Assembly (NCBI GenBank): GCA_937923405.1
Contig: CALDUY010000039.1
Coordinates: 1-64,000 of the forward strand
Length of the DNA stretch: 64,000 bases
Direction: 5' to 3'
Origin: an uncultured Gemmataceae bacterium
GTDB taxonomy: Bacteria; Planctomycetota; Planctomycetia; Gemmatales; Gemmataceae
The notes beneath the pieces are model-generated. The model did not search any database. It was not told the origin of the DNA and saw nothing but the letters and a program-made list of their open reading frames with translations. A program made the position numbers and the translations under genes. Each line of letters opens with the position of its first letter. The first letter of the stretch is position 1. Below, piece by piece: positions 52,004-60,180 of the stretch.

Positions 52004-53038
52004 TTAGCGACGTTTCGGTGCGGCCGAGGCGTTGGAGCGTGGCGTCACCTCAGTGGGTTGCTCAACAGGCGTCGAAGTCGGCTGTGGTGCGGGCGGCTTC
52101 TGGCCTCGCACTCGACGCGGAACCGTGGTTCGCGGCACCAAGCGGCGCACCGTGGCGGGTCGTAGTGGCATCACTGGTCGTGGGGTATCGATGAACAGAG
52201 CATCCAGTAGCTTCACTTCGGCCCAGAGAATGCCCAGCGCGATCAACGGCATCAACCAGCCGGCGAAGTCGTGGAAGAACTGGTTGGCAAATTCGCTGTA
52301 GCCCAGGTCATACATCACACCGGTGGCAGTGATACGGATGACGTTGGTCACGATGGCAATAGGGATGGCACTGAGCAGAAGAATAACTCGATCGATCCAG
52401 TGGCGTTCGGCGACCAACACCACTGCCGTGGACAAGGCCAGGAAGACGACCAGCATCCGCAAGCCACTGCAGGCCTCGACGATGTTGATCGGAAACTCAT
52501 TCAGATGGATGACGTTGCCCTCGGCCAGAGCGGGCAGGCCGATCGTTTGCATGACGAAGGTGCTGGAGATGGTCGCGACCCACTGCAGCTGGCTGGACAT
52601 GGCCACGGAAGCGAAGTAGGGCAACGGCAACATGAAGACCAAGAAGCACACAGCCGGCCAAGCCCACCGCCAAGCCGCCCAGCCGCCGCCCAGCAGCACC
52701 AGGCCAGCGACGCAGGGAATCAATGAGTAGGGATCCAGACTGACATAGTAGCCGTAGGCTCCGACAAGCTTGATCGCCAGCCCTAGCGACAGCAGGACCA
52801 ATCCCCAGATACTCGGTCGAAGAGCGGCGACGTCGAGTTGGTTGCGGCGATGCCAGAGCAGAAAAGCTGCAAAGAGCGGGACGAGAAAACCGTGTGAGTA
52901 CTGATCGTTGCTTCTCCAGGTGTAGGTCAACTCGGCAAAGGTAGACCAGTAGACCCAGAAGAGACAAATAACTGGTATCGTCAGTGGGACAAACAGCCAA
53001 AGACGGCGCGATTGGAAGGAAGCGGTGTGGGTGGTCAT
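52004..53038 (-). CDS. Exosortase (XrtA/EpsH-like family)
   Basis: A 344-residue membrane transpeptidase of the exosortase family, which processes C-terminal PEP-CTERM-like sorting tags. About eight hydrophobic helices are visible. The catalytic triad reads Cys190 (VEACSGLRML), Arg235 (TNVIRITATG) and His256 (FFHDFAGW), all at consensus spacing. LVFMLPLPYFASV is the family's LMxxPxP block. The C-terminus is a Pro/Arg-rich tail of about 60 residues, longer than usual. ATG 53038 has AAAGGA upstream. It heads the polysaccharide convoy and is divergent from the Wza-like gene. EpsI is encoded two genes downstream. Confidence 0.94.
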   Translation of the reverse strand: MTTHTASFQSRRLWLFVPLTIPVICLFWVYWSTFAELTYTWRSNDQYSHGFLVPLFAAFLLWHRRNQLDVAALRPSIWGLVLLSLGLAIKLVGAYGYYVSLDPYSLIPCVAGLVLLGGGWAAWRWAWPAVCFLVFMLPLPYFASVAMSSQLQWVATISSTFVMQTIGLPALAEGNVIHLNEFPINIVEACSGLRMLVVFLALSTAVVLVAERHWIDRVILLLSAIPIAIVTNVIRITATGVMYDLGYSEFANQFFHDFAGWLMPLIALGILWAEVKLLDALFIDTPRPVMPLRPATVRRLVPRTTVPRRVRGQKPPAPQPTSTPVEQPTEVTPRSNASAAPKRR

Positions 53039-53080
53039 AGCATCCTTTCGCGGTCGGCGGGCCATCCTGGTCCGCGTCAC

Positions 53081-53471
53081 CGACTACTGCTTCGAGGGTT
53101 TCTCCCGCATCCGGGATACGGGGGTAAGCTTCTCGCGAGTCGGGATCTTACTTCCGTTGGGGAGAGACGGTCAAGACGGCTTCAATCGACTTGTGCCGTC
53201 GGGGCGATGCGATGGCGTGATTTGGGTAGACTTTTTCTTGTTGGTCTGAGCAATCTAGAGAAGAGGCGATGAGATGATCCGGTTGTGACGAACTTGAGCC
53301 GGCAGTTCACGTTAATCGGGAAAGAACGATCCGTCCGGGCTGGAACAGCAGCGCGCGGCATCCCGATATTGCCAGAGACGCCGACTGTGTTGGTCTCTCT
53401 GTCGGTGAGGTGGTTGTGGAACAGGATGTTCCACCGCTCGACGTGGACCCCAGACTTGAGGTAGCAAGGAC
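53081..53471. other. Divergent intergenic region controlling the polysaccharide genes
   Basis: About 400 bases between the exosortase start (minus) and the Wza-like start (plus). No gene is supported. It must contain both promoters. No clear -35/-10 pair or repeat stood out; TTGCTC-17-TCTACC on the minus strand is a weak candidate at about 53225-53255. Confidence 0.5.
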
Positions 53472-55181
53472 ATGCTCGTCATCCGACGGTTGAAACTCCT
53501 GTCCGGGGTGGCCGGGCTGCTCGTCTTCAGCATGGCCGCGACCGGGTGTCGCTCCTGCAAATCGGATTTATGCTGTTCGCCCTGCTGTCCACCCAGTTAC
53601 ACCGGAGCCTGTGTGGACGGCGTTCAAGCCGTGTCGATGGGAAGCCCCCAGCCGATGCCGGCTTCAGCCTGCGCTTGCACTCAGGCGGCGCAGCTGGGAG
53701 CTCCGATCGCCAGCAGCGGTCGTCCGGGGCAGACGGCAACGCCGGTCGCCTCTACGACCTATGGCCGACCCGGCTTTCCTACTAAGCCCTTGTGGCGGTT
53801 GTCCGAAACACGCAGCGAGCCGAAGTATAATCCCCCCACCCACTTGGCCCAGTGCCAACCGTGTCAGCCTCGACCCCAAGCTCAGCCGAGTTCTGCCTAC
53901 GCAGTGTCGCAACCCCGACAGCAAACCTCCTCACTGCTCGCAGCCTGTTCGACGTGCATCCCACTGAACCGTCCTGCTCCGTCGAGCTGCAACAGCTGCT
54001 CGACGTTGCCGACCTCGTCGGCCATCGTCTTACGTCCGGTTCCTGCAGGGCAACCGGTTAGCAACGATAGCGGAGCGTCAGAAGTGCGACAAGTGAGCAG
54101 CGAGGCTCCGCCCTTAGCCGATCCGGTTATTCAGCAGGTGGGAAAAGTTGATCCCACGAGTCTGGTCTCGCTCTTGCCTCCCCCAGCCTCACTGGGAGAG
54201 CCTTCTTCTCAACCTGCTCCGTTGCTAGTCTTGCAGGACGACTCCACCCGCAATGAGCCGATTCCGCCGGTCAAGAAGGACGCCGACAAAACCGACAAGG
54301 GTATTCTGCCTCCGCCGCGTATGCGCAACGGCAATGGCACCGCGGACAAGAAAGCCGCCTCGAACGGAGCAACGGGTTGGCCAGAGCTTCCCGCCCCGAC
54401 CATCACCAATCCCCCCGCCGCCCCACGGGAGTTCCACAAACATGCTCTATCGGCCTACATCATCGAACCGCCCGACGTGCTGCGCATCGATGGCTTGCCT
54501 GAGCTATTTGACAAGAGTTTACCGCTGGAAGGGCCACACCTGGTTCGTCCTGATGGAACGATCGGCCTGGGAACGTATGGCTCGGTCTTCGTTGCTGGGA
54601 TGACGCTCGATCAAGCCAAGATGCAGATCATTCAGGCGATCATGCGGCGGCAATCGTCCAGGGAACCGGCTCCCAAAGGAGATAAGGCCACCAACGCCCC
54701 TGCCGCCGAACCTCCGACGCTGCAACAGTTCTGGGAGGGCATCCGGGTGGATGTGGCCGCGTACAACAGCAAATTCTACTTCGTCATCACTGACGGCGGC
54801 GGTTATGGGGAAACGGTGGTACGTCTGCCCTGCACAGGCAACGAGACGGTCCTCGACGCCATCAGCCAGATTCAAGGTTTGCCGGCCGTCGCGTCGAAGA
54901 AAAAGATCTGGGTAGCTCGGGCCACGCCGGACGATCATCATCAGCCCATAATCCTGCCCGTGGACTGGTACAGCATCACGCAACGCGGTGGTTCGGCGAC
55001 GAATTACCAATTGTTCCCGGGAGATCGCGTCTATGTCAACTCCGACTGTCGGATTCGTCTCGACAGCCACCTGGCCAAGATTCTCTCGCCGGTCGAACGG
55101 TTGTTCGGGGTGACTCTGCTCGGTGCCACTACTGTGAACACCATCCGCAACAACCAGCCGAACGTCTTCAATCCGTTCTGA
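53472..55181 (+). CDS. Polysaccharide export lipoprotein (Wza-like) with Cys-rich leader domain
   Basis: A 569-residue outer-membrane export protein. A signal peptide ends in the lipobox MAATGC (Cys26). The first 190 residues hold 15 Cys, seven between 26 and 47 (CRSC, CC, CC) and four later CxC/CxxC pairs, in a disordered Pro/Gln/Ser-rich region not seen in Wza. Residues about 330-400 form the poly_export domain (YIIEPPDVLRIDGLPELF, RPDGTIGLGTYGSVFVAGMTLDQAK), followed by an SLBB-like domain (LPCTGNETVLDAISQIQGLP, VDWYSITQ, YQLFPGDRVYVNSD) and an amphipathic C-terminal helix. It should form the channel through the outer membrane for the glycan made by the divergent genes. Confidence 0.87.
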   Translation: MLVIRRLKLLSGVAGLLVFSMAATGCRSCKSDLCCSPCCPPSYTGACVDGVQAVSMGSPQPMPASACACTQAAQLGAPIASSGRPGQTATPVASTTYGRPGFPTKPLWRLSETRSEPKYNPPTHLAQCQPCQPRPQAQPSSAYAVSQPRQQTSSLLAACSTCIPLNRPAPSSCNSCSTLPTSSAIVLRPVPAGQPVSNDSGASEVRQVSSEAPPLADPVIQQVGKVDPTSLVSLLPPPASLGEPSSQPAPLLVLQDDSTRNEPIPPVKKDADKTDKGILPPPRMRNGNGTADKKAASNGATGWPELPAPTITNPPAAPREFHKHALSAYIIEPPDVLRIDGLPELFDKSLPLEGPHLVRPDGTIGLGTYGSVFVAGMTLDQAKMQIIQAIMRRQSSREPAPKGDKATNAPAAEPPTLQQFWEGIRVDVAAYNSKFYFVITDGGGYGETVVRLPCTGNETVLDAISQIQGLPAVASKKKIWVARATPDDHHQPIILPVDWYSITQRGGSATNYQLFPGDRVYVNSDCRIRLDSHLAKILSPVERLFGVTLLGATTVNTIRNNQPNVFNPF

Positions 55182-55370
55182 TTGGGACTTAGGCCCCGAA
55201 GGCGAACCTGGTATCATCGAGGTGAGTGGCAGTGGTTGGCCTCCTGGTGGTCTGGCACGATCAGGAGGCTTACGTCTCCGCTCGCCTCGAACGATTCTCG
55301 AGAACGGGTCCGCCGACGGTTGACATCGGCAGCGTCGACAGCATAGGCTGTAGATGGAGGAGAGGAACCG
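55182..55370 (+). other. Short intergenic region with hairpin
   Basis: GCCTCCTG (55239-55246) pairs with CAGGAGGC (55262-55269), an 8-base stem with a 15-base loop, about 60 bases after the Wza-like stop. No T-run follows. It may be a weak terminator or a leader structure of the next gene. Confidence 0.35.
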
Positions 55371-55919
55371 ATGAGAACGCTGTTGCTGCTTGTCTTTGTC
55401 GCTATTGCTGGAGCGGGCTTGGCCCACGGTCAGCAGTTTGGTCAGTATCCCGTGCCAAACTGGGGGCCCGGGTATCGCGGCAACATCAGCCCCTACCTGA
55501 ACATCATCCGCAACAACAACAACCAAAACCTCAACGCGGGAATCAACTACTACTTAGGTACCCGTGCCGAACAGCAACGACGAGCCAACGCTCAGGAGTT
55601 CCGCGACGAGATCGAGGCCCTGCCGCTACGCGATCGGCTCCGTGGCGAAGACATTCCCGAAAATTTCCGCGCCATCCCGAGCGGTTCTTACTCGCTAATG
55701 AACAACACCGGTTCGTACTTCAACAACACTTACAACTACTTTTCCTATCCAGGACGTCAGGGACGCCAACCGATCCGACCGGGCATGGTCACGGCTCCAC
55801 CGCGACGACCCGGGGCACCGTCTCGCACTGGCATGAACCCAGGATTCGCTCCCGGCACCACTGGAGCAGGCATGCCCCGACCTCTCATCAATCCCGCGAC
55901 GGGCGGCTTCCCCAACTGA
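55371..55919 (+). CDS. Small secreted Asn/Pro/Gly-rich protein of unknown function
   Basis: A 182-residue exported protein. GGAGGAGAGG lies just before the ATG, and residues 1-20 are a signal peptide (LLLLVFVAIAGAGLAHG-QQ). The mature part begins FGQYPVPNWGPGYRGNISPYLNIIRNNNNQNLNAGINYYLG, then a helical charged stretch, a Tyr/Asn segment (NNTGSYFNNTYNYFSYPG) and a Pro/Gly/Arg tail. I do not recognise a family with certainty. It directly follows the Wza-like gene and may be a matrix or surface protein exported with the polysaccharide (inference). No exosortase C-terminal tag is visible. Confidence 0.65.
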   Translation: MRTLLLLVFVAIAGAGLAHGQQFGQYPVPNWGPGYRGNISPYLNIIRNNNNQNLNAGINYYLGTRAEQQRRANAQEFRDEIEALPLRDRLRGEDIPENFRAIPSGSYSLMNNTGSYFNNTYNYFSYPGRQGRQPIRPGMVTAPPRRPGAPSRTGMNPGFAPGTTGAGMPRPLINPATGGFPN

Positions 55920-55935
55920 ACTGAGCCGATTCTCA

Positions 55936-58326
55936 TCAGTTGGGCGAGCCAAACTCCATCAATAACGGATCGGTCAGATAGATGGCCAATGCGGGGATTG
56001 CTATCTGCCGTCGTAGGGACGCTAGTCGCTCTGTGTGCAGGAAGTTCGGCTCAATCACTTCGGTGAGAAAATCGTTGCGCAGCAGTACGCCGGGATCCAG
56101 GCCAAGGATGCAAGCTCGTTCGACGTACTCTTTCGCTCGCAATTCACGATATCGAAGATCAAATAGCTCTTTAGTTTGTCGCGTCGGCGTTCGACGCAGA
56201 TCCAGAGCCGCTCGAGCATAGATTTGCGCTGCCAGATGATACAATTCGGCAGGCTCAACTAGTCCTTGTTGTTGCAGCTGACGGATCGCTTCCTCCACCT
56301 CCTGAAGCAAGAACTCGGGGACGTCCTGCTGGGATTGCAAAACTTCTTGATACGCTAGCCAACAAGAGTTGAACAGCGCAGGGCAGAAATTGGGATCCTG
56401 GCACAGGGCTTGACCGAAGTAATGCCTAGCAATCGCTCGGTGGCCCTGCATCATCGCGCTGTAGCCAAGATTGTTCAGCAGCGGTGCATCAGAGCGACCT
56501 AGTGCTTGTGCCGTTTCGCCGAAGGTTGCTGTTTGCTCATGGTGCCGATCCAGCGCGGCGAGATAGGTCTTATACGAGTACACCGTTGCCAAAGCGTGCA
56601 TTGGCTCCTGGACAAGTGGCAGACCGCCCAAACCAGCCATCGGTCCGGCAAGCGACAGCATCGTTGGCATCGCGACGGACAAGTAACGTCGGAGCAGTTC
56701 CTGTTCGACCTCGTCCAACAGAGGTGCCGCATCCTCGGGGGACTGAGCCAGGGAGACGGCATGGACTAATTGGAGACGCTCACGCCAATGGCTCGTCGCC
56801 TGGTTCTGCTGTTGCGATCGGAGTTGGGTAGCCGCACGACGCAGTACAGGCTTTGCTTCCTGAGATTTGCCTTGACGGAGCAGCTGGTAACCCCGTACCA
56901 AGTGATCGCTCACTGTTGCCTCGTTGGCTATCGTCGCGGCAGGTGGCTCGACCTCGGAAAGCTCTCCAGGGGTAACATCGCCCGAACCGAGTTGCTGTCC
57001 CGCGAGCAGAGTCAAGCCGAGCAATACTCCCCCCAGCAGAGCTCGTCTCGCCCACCTGGGTTGGGACGATGAACGGAGCCTACGAGCCACTTCCGCTGCC
57101 GAGACCGGACGCTGCTCTCGGTGAAGATACAGACATTGCTCGATCAGTTTTGCCAACGGCCCCGGCACCGCTGGGTTAATGTGGCGAAGTGGGACAACTC
57201 CTTGCTCCATCTGACGCAGCAACCAGCTGGGCAATTCCTTCTTGTCGAGTTCAGGTGGTGGAGTGCCGAACGGCAACCGCCCCGTCAACAGTTCATAGAG
57301 AACCACCCCTAGGGAGAACAGATCACTCTGCACTGAGTGCGGTTCAGCGGGTTGTAGTCCGGCATGGAAGCGGAGATGCTCCGGAGCCATGTAGGTGAAC
57401 GTGCCGCCCCGAGACAACGACGGAGTACCTACCGACAAGGCCAGGTTGAAATCGAGCAGTAATGGCCGACCTAAGGGAGTCAGTAAGAGATTAGATGGCT
57501 TGAGGTCACAATGAAACAGGCCGCGTGCGTGAAGGAAAGCCAAGCCTTCGGCAATCTCTGCGGCCAATTGCCGCACCCCGTCGACGAACGACAGGGATCG
57601 CAAGTTTGGCCCCGCAAGCAGTACGTCGGGAGTGGGACTAATTGAGCGTGTGGAGCGATCCAGTAAGTTTTGAATTCGGCTCGCTTGCCGAGGAGGCCTC
57701 GCCTCCGGACTGGGGTAAAGCGAGCTAATCACCTCGGCGAGTGTAGTCGCCCCCAAATACGGCATGCACACCGCGTCCAGTTCGTAGTGTGCATCATGAT
57801 CGGCCCAGAGAATCGGCACAACGTTGGCATGGTTGAGGCGGCCCAACAACTCGGCCTCTTGATCGAATTTTGTCGATAGTTTCAGGGCAACGGGACGATC
57901 TCCGGTTCGCGATTCCAACGCTAGATAAACCCGCGAAAAGGTGCCCCGTCCCAACTCTCTCAGCAAGCGGCACCCACAGACGATCTCACCGAGTTGGGGC
58001 CAATCTCGCGACGCCGACGGTGAGCCTTCGAGGGCAATACTAGTATGAGCAGCCAGCAGTTCGTGCATCTCCAAAATACGACTTAGACGATCACTAATCT
58101 CCGGAAATTGAGCACAGAACGCTTCGGGATCGATCATTTCTCCAGCCTGCGTGCGCAGACAGTATTCCTCGTAGGCCAGGTCAACCACTTCGGACGGATA
58201 CTCGGCCAGCGCGGGATACTCGGCTAGCGCCTCTTGGGCGCACGGCGGTTCGCCCTCCATCCACGCCCGACGGATTTCGAGGAAGAGTTGAGCTACCCGT
58301 TCACGATCAGGAGTTGCAGTATTCAT
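55936..58326 (-). CDS. Ser/Thr protein kinase with TPR-like C-terminal region
   Basis: A 796-residue kinase. Residues 1-110 are a helical domain common in planctomycete kinases. The kinase domain (about 115-420) has the glycine loop LGRGTFSRVYLA, Lys in PVALKLS, the catalytic loop HCDLKPSNLLL (Cys replaces the Arg of HRD), DFN instead of DFG, and MAPEHL. A membrane helix (ALLGGVLLGLTLLAGQQLG) follows, then a helical TPR-like part of about 330 residues. The HCD and DFN changes still leave the catalytic Asp and the metal Asp, so it may be active. Its ATG overlaps the stop of the ECF sigma factor gene by four bases, so the two are produced together, and the kinase may tune that sigma factor. Confidence 0.9.
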   Translation of the reverse strand: MNTATPDRERVAQLFLEIRRAWMEGEPPCAQEALAEYPALAEYPSEVVDLAYEEYCLRTQAGEMIDPEAFCAQFPEISDRLSRILEMHELLAAHTSIALEGSPSASRDWPQLGEIVCGCRLLRELGRGTFSRVYLALESRTGDRPVALKLSTKFDQEAELLGRLNHANVVPILWADHDAHYELDAVCMPYLGATTLAEVISSLYPSPEARPPRQASRIQNLLDRSTRSISPTPDVLLAGPNLRSLSFVDGVRQLAAEIAEGLAFLHARGLFHCDLKPSNLLLTPLGRPLLLDFNLALSVGTPSLSRGGTFTYMAPEHLRFHAGLQPAEPHSVQSDLFSLGVVLYELLTGRLPFGTPPPELDKKELPSWLLRQMEQGVVPLRHINPAVPGPLAKLIEQCLYLHREQRPVSAAEVARRLRSSSQPRWARRALLGGVLLGLTLLAGQQLGSGDVTPGELSEVEPPAATIANEATVSDHLVRGYQLLRQGKSQEAKPVLRRAATQLRSQQQNQATSHWRERLQLVHAVSLAQSPEDAAPLLDEVEQELLRRYLSVAMPTMLSLAGPMAGLGGLPLVQEPMHALATVYSYKTYLAALDRHHEQTATFGETAQALGRSDAPLLNNLGYSAMMQGHRAIARHYFGQALCQDPNFCPALFNSCWLAYQEVLQSQQDVPEFLLQEVEEAIRQLQQQGLVEPAELYHLAAQIYARAALDLRRTPTRQTKELFDLRYRELRAKEYVERACILGLDPGVLLRNDFLTEVIEPNFLHTERLASLRRQIAIPALAIYLTDPLLMEFGSPN

Positions 58327-58898
58327 GCCTGGTCTCGAAAATGACGAAGTCGATGAAGCAATCGTTGGATAATCTTGGGACTGATGTTTAGCTGCTGAGC
58401 GATGTCGAGTTTGGAGTGGCCATCGCGCAGCAGTTGGAGAACCTGAACGTGTCGCGGTGGCAACCCTTCGATGAGCTTCTGCCAGCGTTCATCGGCTATG
58501 ACGTATTGGCTGGGAGTGTGTTCCCGAGCAGGTAGCACCGGAGGCGTAGGTTCCCTGTGCAAGGATACCTCCTGGACGCCGCCGCCATGCTTCTTCGTCG
58601 CGAGGCGTTTCCGTGTGGTTTCCATGACTTTGTTGTATGCCATCCGAGAGAGGAACTTGACGAGATCTTCGGGCGAGCGAAACTCGTAGGCTTGGTGCGA
58701 CAGATCAGCAAACGAGGCCCAGACCGACTGCACGAAATCCGAAGAGTCGTAACGTCGACGTAGTCGAAAGTGTAACAACCGCCGAACAACTCGACGCACA
58801 GGATCGCTGTACAACTGAAACAGAGTTCCGACCGCCTCGTTGTCCCCAGCCTGTACTCGGGTGAGTAATTCCTCGAAGCTCGGCTCGTAGCTGGACAT
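58323..58898 (-). CDS. ECF-type RNA polymerase sigma factor
   Basis: A 191-residue sigma-70 family protein. Region 2 is visible as DPVRRVVRRLLHFRLRRRYDSSDFVQSVWASF (an ECF variant of the DDxxQxxW motif), and region 4 as LIEGLPPRHVQVLQLLRDGHSKLDIAQQLNISPKIIQRLLHRLR. There is no region 1 or 3. The SSDFVQSVW form and the partner kinase are typical of the planctomycete-rich ECF groups that are associated with Ser/Thr kinases rather than with anti-sigma factors. It lies upstream of the kinase gene with an ATGA overlap. Target genes cannot be read from the window. Confidence 0.9.
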   Translation of the reverse strand: MSSYEPSFEELLTRVQAGDNEAVGTLFQLYSDPVRRVVRRLLHFRLRRRYDSSDFVQSVWASFADLSHQAYEFRSPEDLVKFLSRMAYNKVMETTRKRLATKKHGGGVQEVSLHREPTPPVLPAREHTPSQYVIADERWQKLIEGLPPRHVQVLQLLRDGHSKLDIAQQLNISPKIIQRLLHRLRHFRDQA

Positions 58899-59396
58899 CG
58901 TTGCATCAACACCTGATCGGGGTCGAAAGCAATCTTACATTTCCGTAAAGCTCTTGGGCAACTAATTTCACAAACTTCTCAAAAGATGGCGGCCGCTTGC
59001 TCTGGCCCGCTCGACGATCCCCCTCGAACCCCGCAAAGCTGGGCTGCCGCTGATGAACGCCGTGATGGAATCGAGGTGAAGCCAATGACCCAGCGTGTCA
59101 AAGGCTCAGAGAAGTTCTAGTGTTCCGAAAGGCGCTGAGGCGATCGTGCAGATGCGTACCGACTACCTCAGCGATGACGCGCCGCTCGATGACTTCTGGG
59201 AGCAAGGTCAGGCAACCGCCACCGAACAGCGACGCTACTGTTGCGATTCCTGACTACAAATCAAGTTGTACACCCGCGAGGGGAGAAAACCACACGGCAA
59301 CGCTACAACTGCGTAATTCCCTACCCGCCATAACTCTTGCAATCTCATAAGCCCGCGGGGCCCTCATGAATCGTCGCGGTGGATTGAGGAGGCCGC
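58899..59396. other. Intergenic region around the transposase remnant
   Basis: About 500 bases between the ECF sigma gene and the PilZ gene. Apart from the transposase remnant at 59002-59253 I see nothing coding. The remaining sequence should include the sigma factor promoter (minus strand, just above 58898). Confidence 0.45.
59002..59253 (+). pseudogene. Transposase C-terminal remnant with frameshifts
   Basis: Three overlapping protein-like pieces line up as the end of a DDE-type transposase. RKAGLPLMNAVMESR (about 59032-59076) carries the Glu of the catalytic triad, VKPMTQRVKGSEKF (59076-59117, another phase) follows, and VPKGAEAIVQMRTDYLSDD then continues to a stop at 59251-59253. The first and third pieces are in the same phase, so two compensating single-base changes disrupted the gene. 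The E...RVKGxEKF...GAEAxxQxRxxYLS pattern is one I know from IS transposases of planctomycetes and cyanobacteria; the exact IS family is uncertain. No terminal repeats were found. Confidence 0.55.
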
Positions 59397-60083
59397 TTAG
59401 CGCGTGTTGCCCAGCGTTGGAGCGGTCAGCAAGAGGTAGATCATCTCTTCAGAGGGTTCGGTCTCTAGTTTGCTGTCGACGATCCAGTAAGAGCCGAATT
59501 TGCGACAGTCTCGAACGCTCAACTCCAAAGGGGGAGCATCGGGAGGCAGTCCGCCGACCCGCAGCGAAACGATTTTCCCTGCAGGCAAGGGCCACACACC
59601 AGCGAGGTCCAACCGCTTGACGTACCAACGCAACACCTCGCCGCGACGAATGCGAGCCTGGAACAGCACATTGTTCACAAAAGCTGGCGGAACCTCGACT
59701 GGAGCCTCTGGATCGGCCAAGCTCGCCTGTTTGACCGGATCGAGCTGAAGGACCAGCTGCACTTCCTCGTCGCTCAGTTCGCTGATGAAGTTACAGCCGA
59801 GCAGCCAGCCGCCCTCGGAATAGGATTGCACCTCGACGACGCGAGCCAGCACGGTGGTCGTCGAACCGTCCTCGGTGGGCAATTCGATCGCCAAGCCGCT
59901 GCCGCGCTCGAAGCGACGATTGAGCGTCAGCCTTAGTCCAGTAGTTCCGATGTCTCGGATGGTGGCGGCCCAGGGATCCTTGGTGTAGGCTGATGGCGGC
60001 TGGCAGGTGGTGGGTACCTCGCAGGTGAACCGTTCCTTCTCCCGATTGTTTTGCACAGCCACGGGGGCCAAGTTGGCACTCAT
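59397..60083 (-). CDS. PilZ-domain protein
   Basis: A 228-residue protein with an N-terminal PilZ domain: RxxxR in NREKERFTC, then D-x-G-x-x-G in IRDIGTTGLRL (Gly in place of the usual Ser), and LARVVEVQSYSEGGWLLGCNFI. PilZ binds c-di-GMP, and the RxxxR motif supports binding here, though the Ser-to-Gly change may weaken it. The C-terminal 100 residues (RRGEVLRWYVKRLDLAGVWPLPAGKIV) are of unknown type. ATG 60083 has GGAGAG upstream. It stands alone; a link to the nearby exopolysaccharide locus is possible but not shown. Confidence 0.82.
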   Translation of the reverse strand: MSANLAPVAVQNNREKERFTCEVPTTCQPPSAYTKDPWAATIRDIGTTGLRLTLNRRFERGSGLAIELPTEDGSTTTVLARVVEVQSYSEGGWLLGCNFISELSDEEVQLVLQLDPVKQASLADPEAPVEVPPAFVNNVLFQARIRRGEVLRWYVKRLDLAGVWPLPAGKIVSLRVGGLPPDAPPLELSVRDCRKFGSYWIVDSKLETEPSEEMIYLLLTAPTLGNTR

Positions 60084-60180
60084 GGACAAACTCTCCGCCC
60101 AGGGGATTTGAGGTGTCAGCGCAAGGGTAGTTTACACTTTTCGCAGAGTCAAATTCTCAGGCGGGACAATAAGAGATAGC

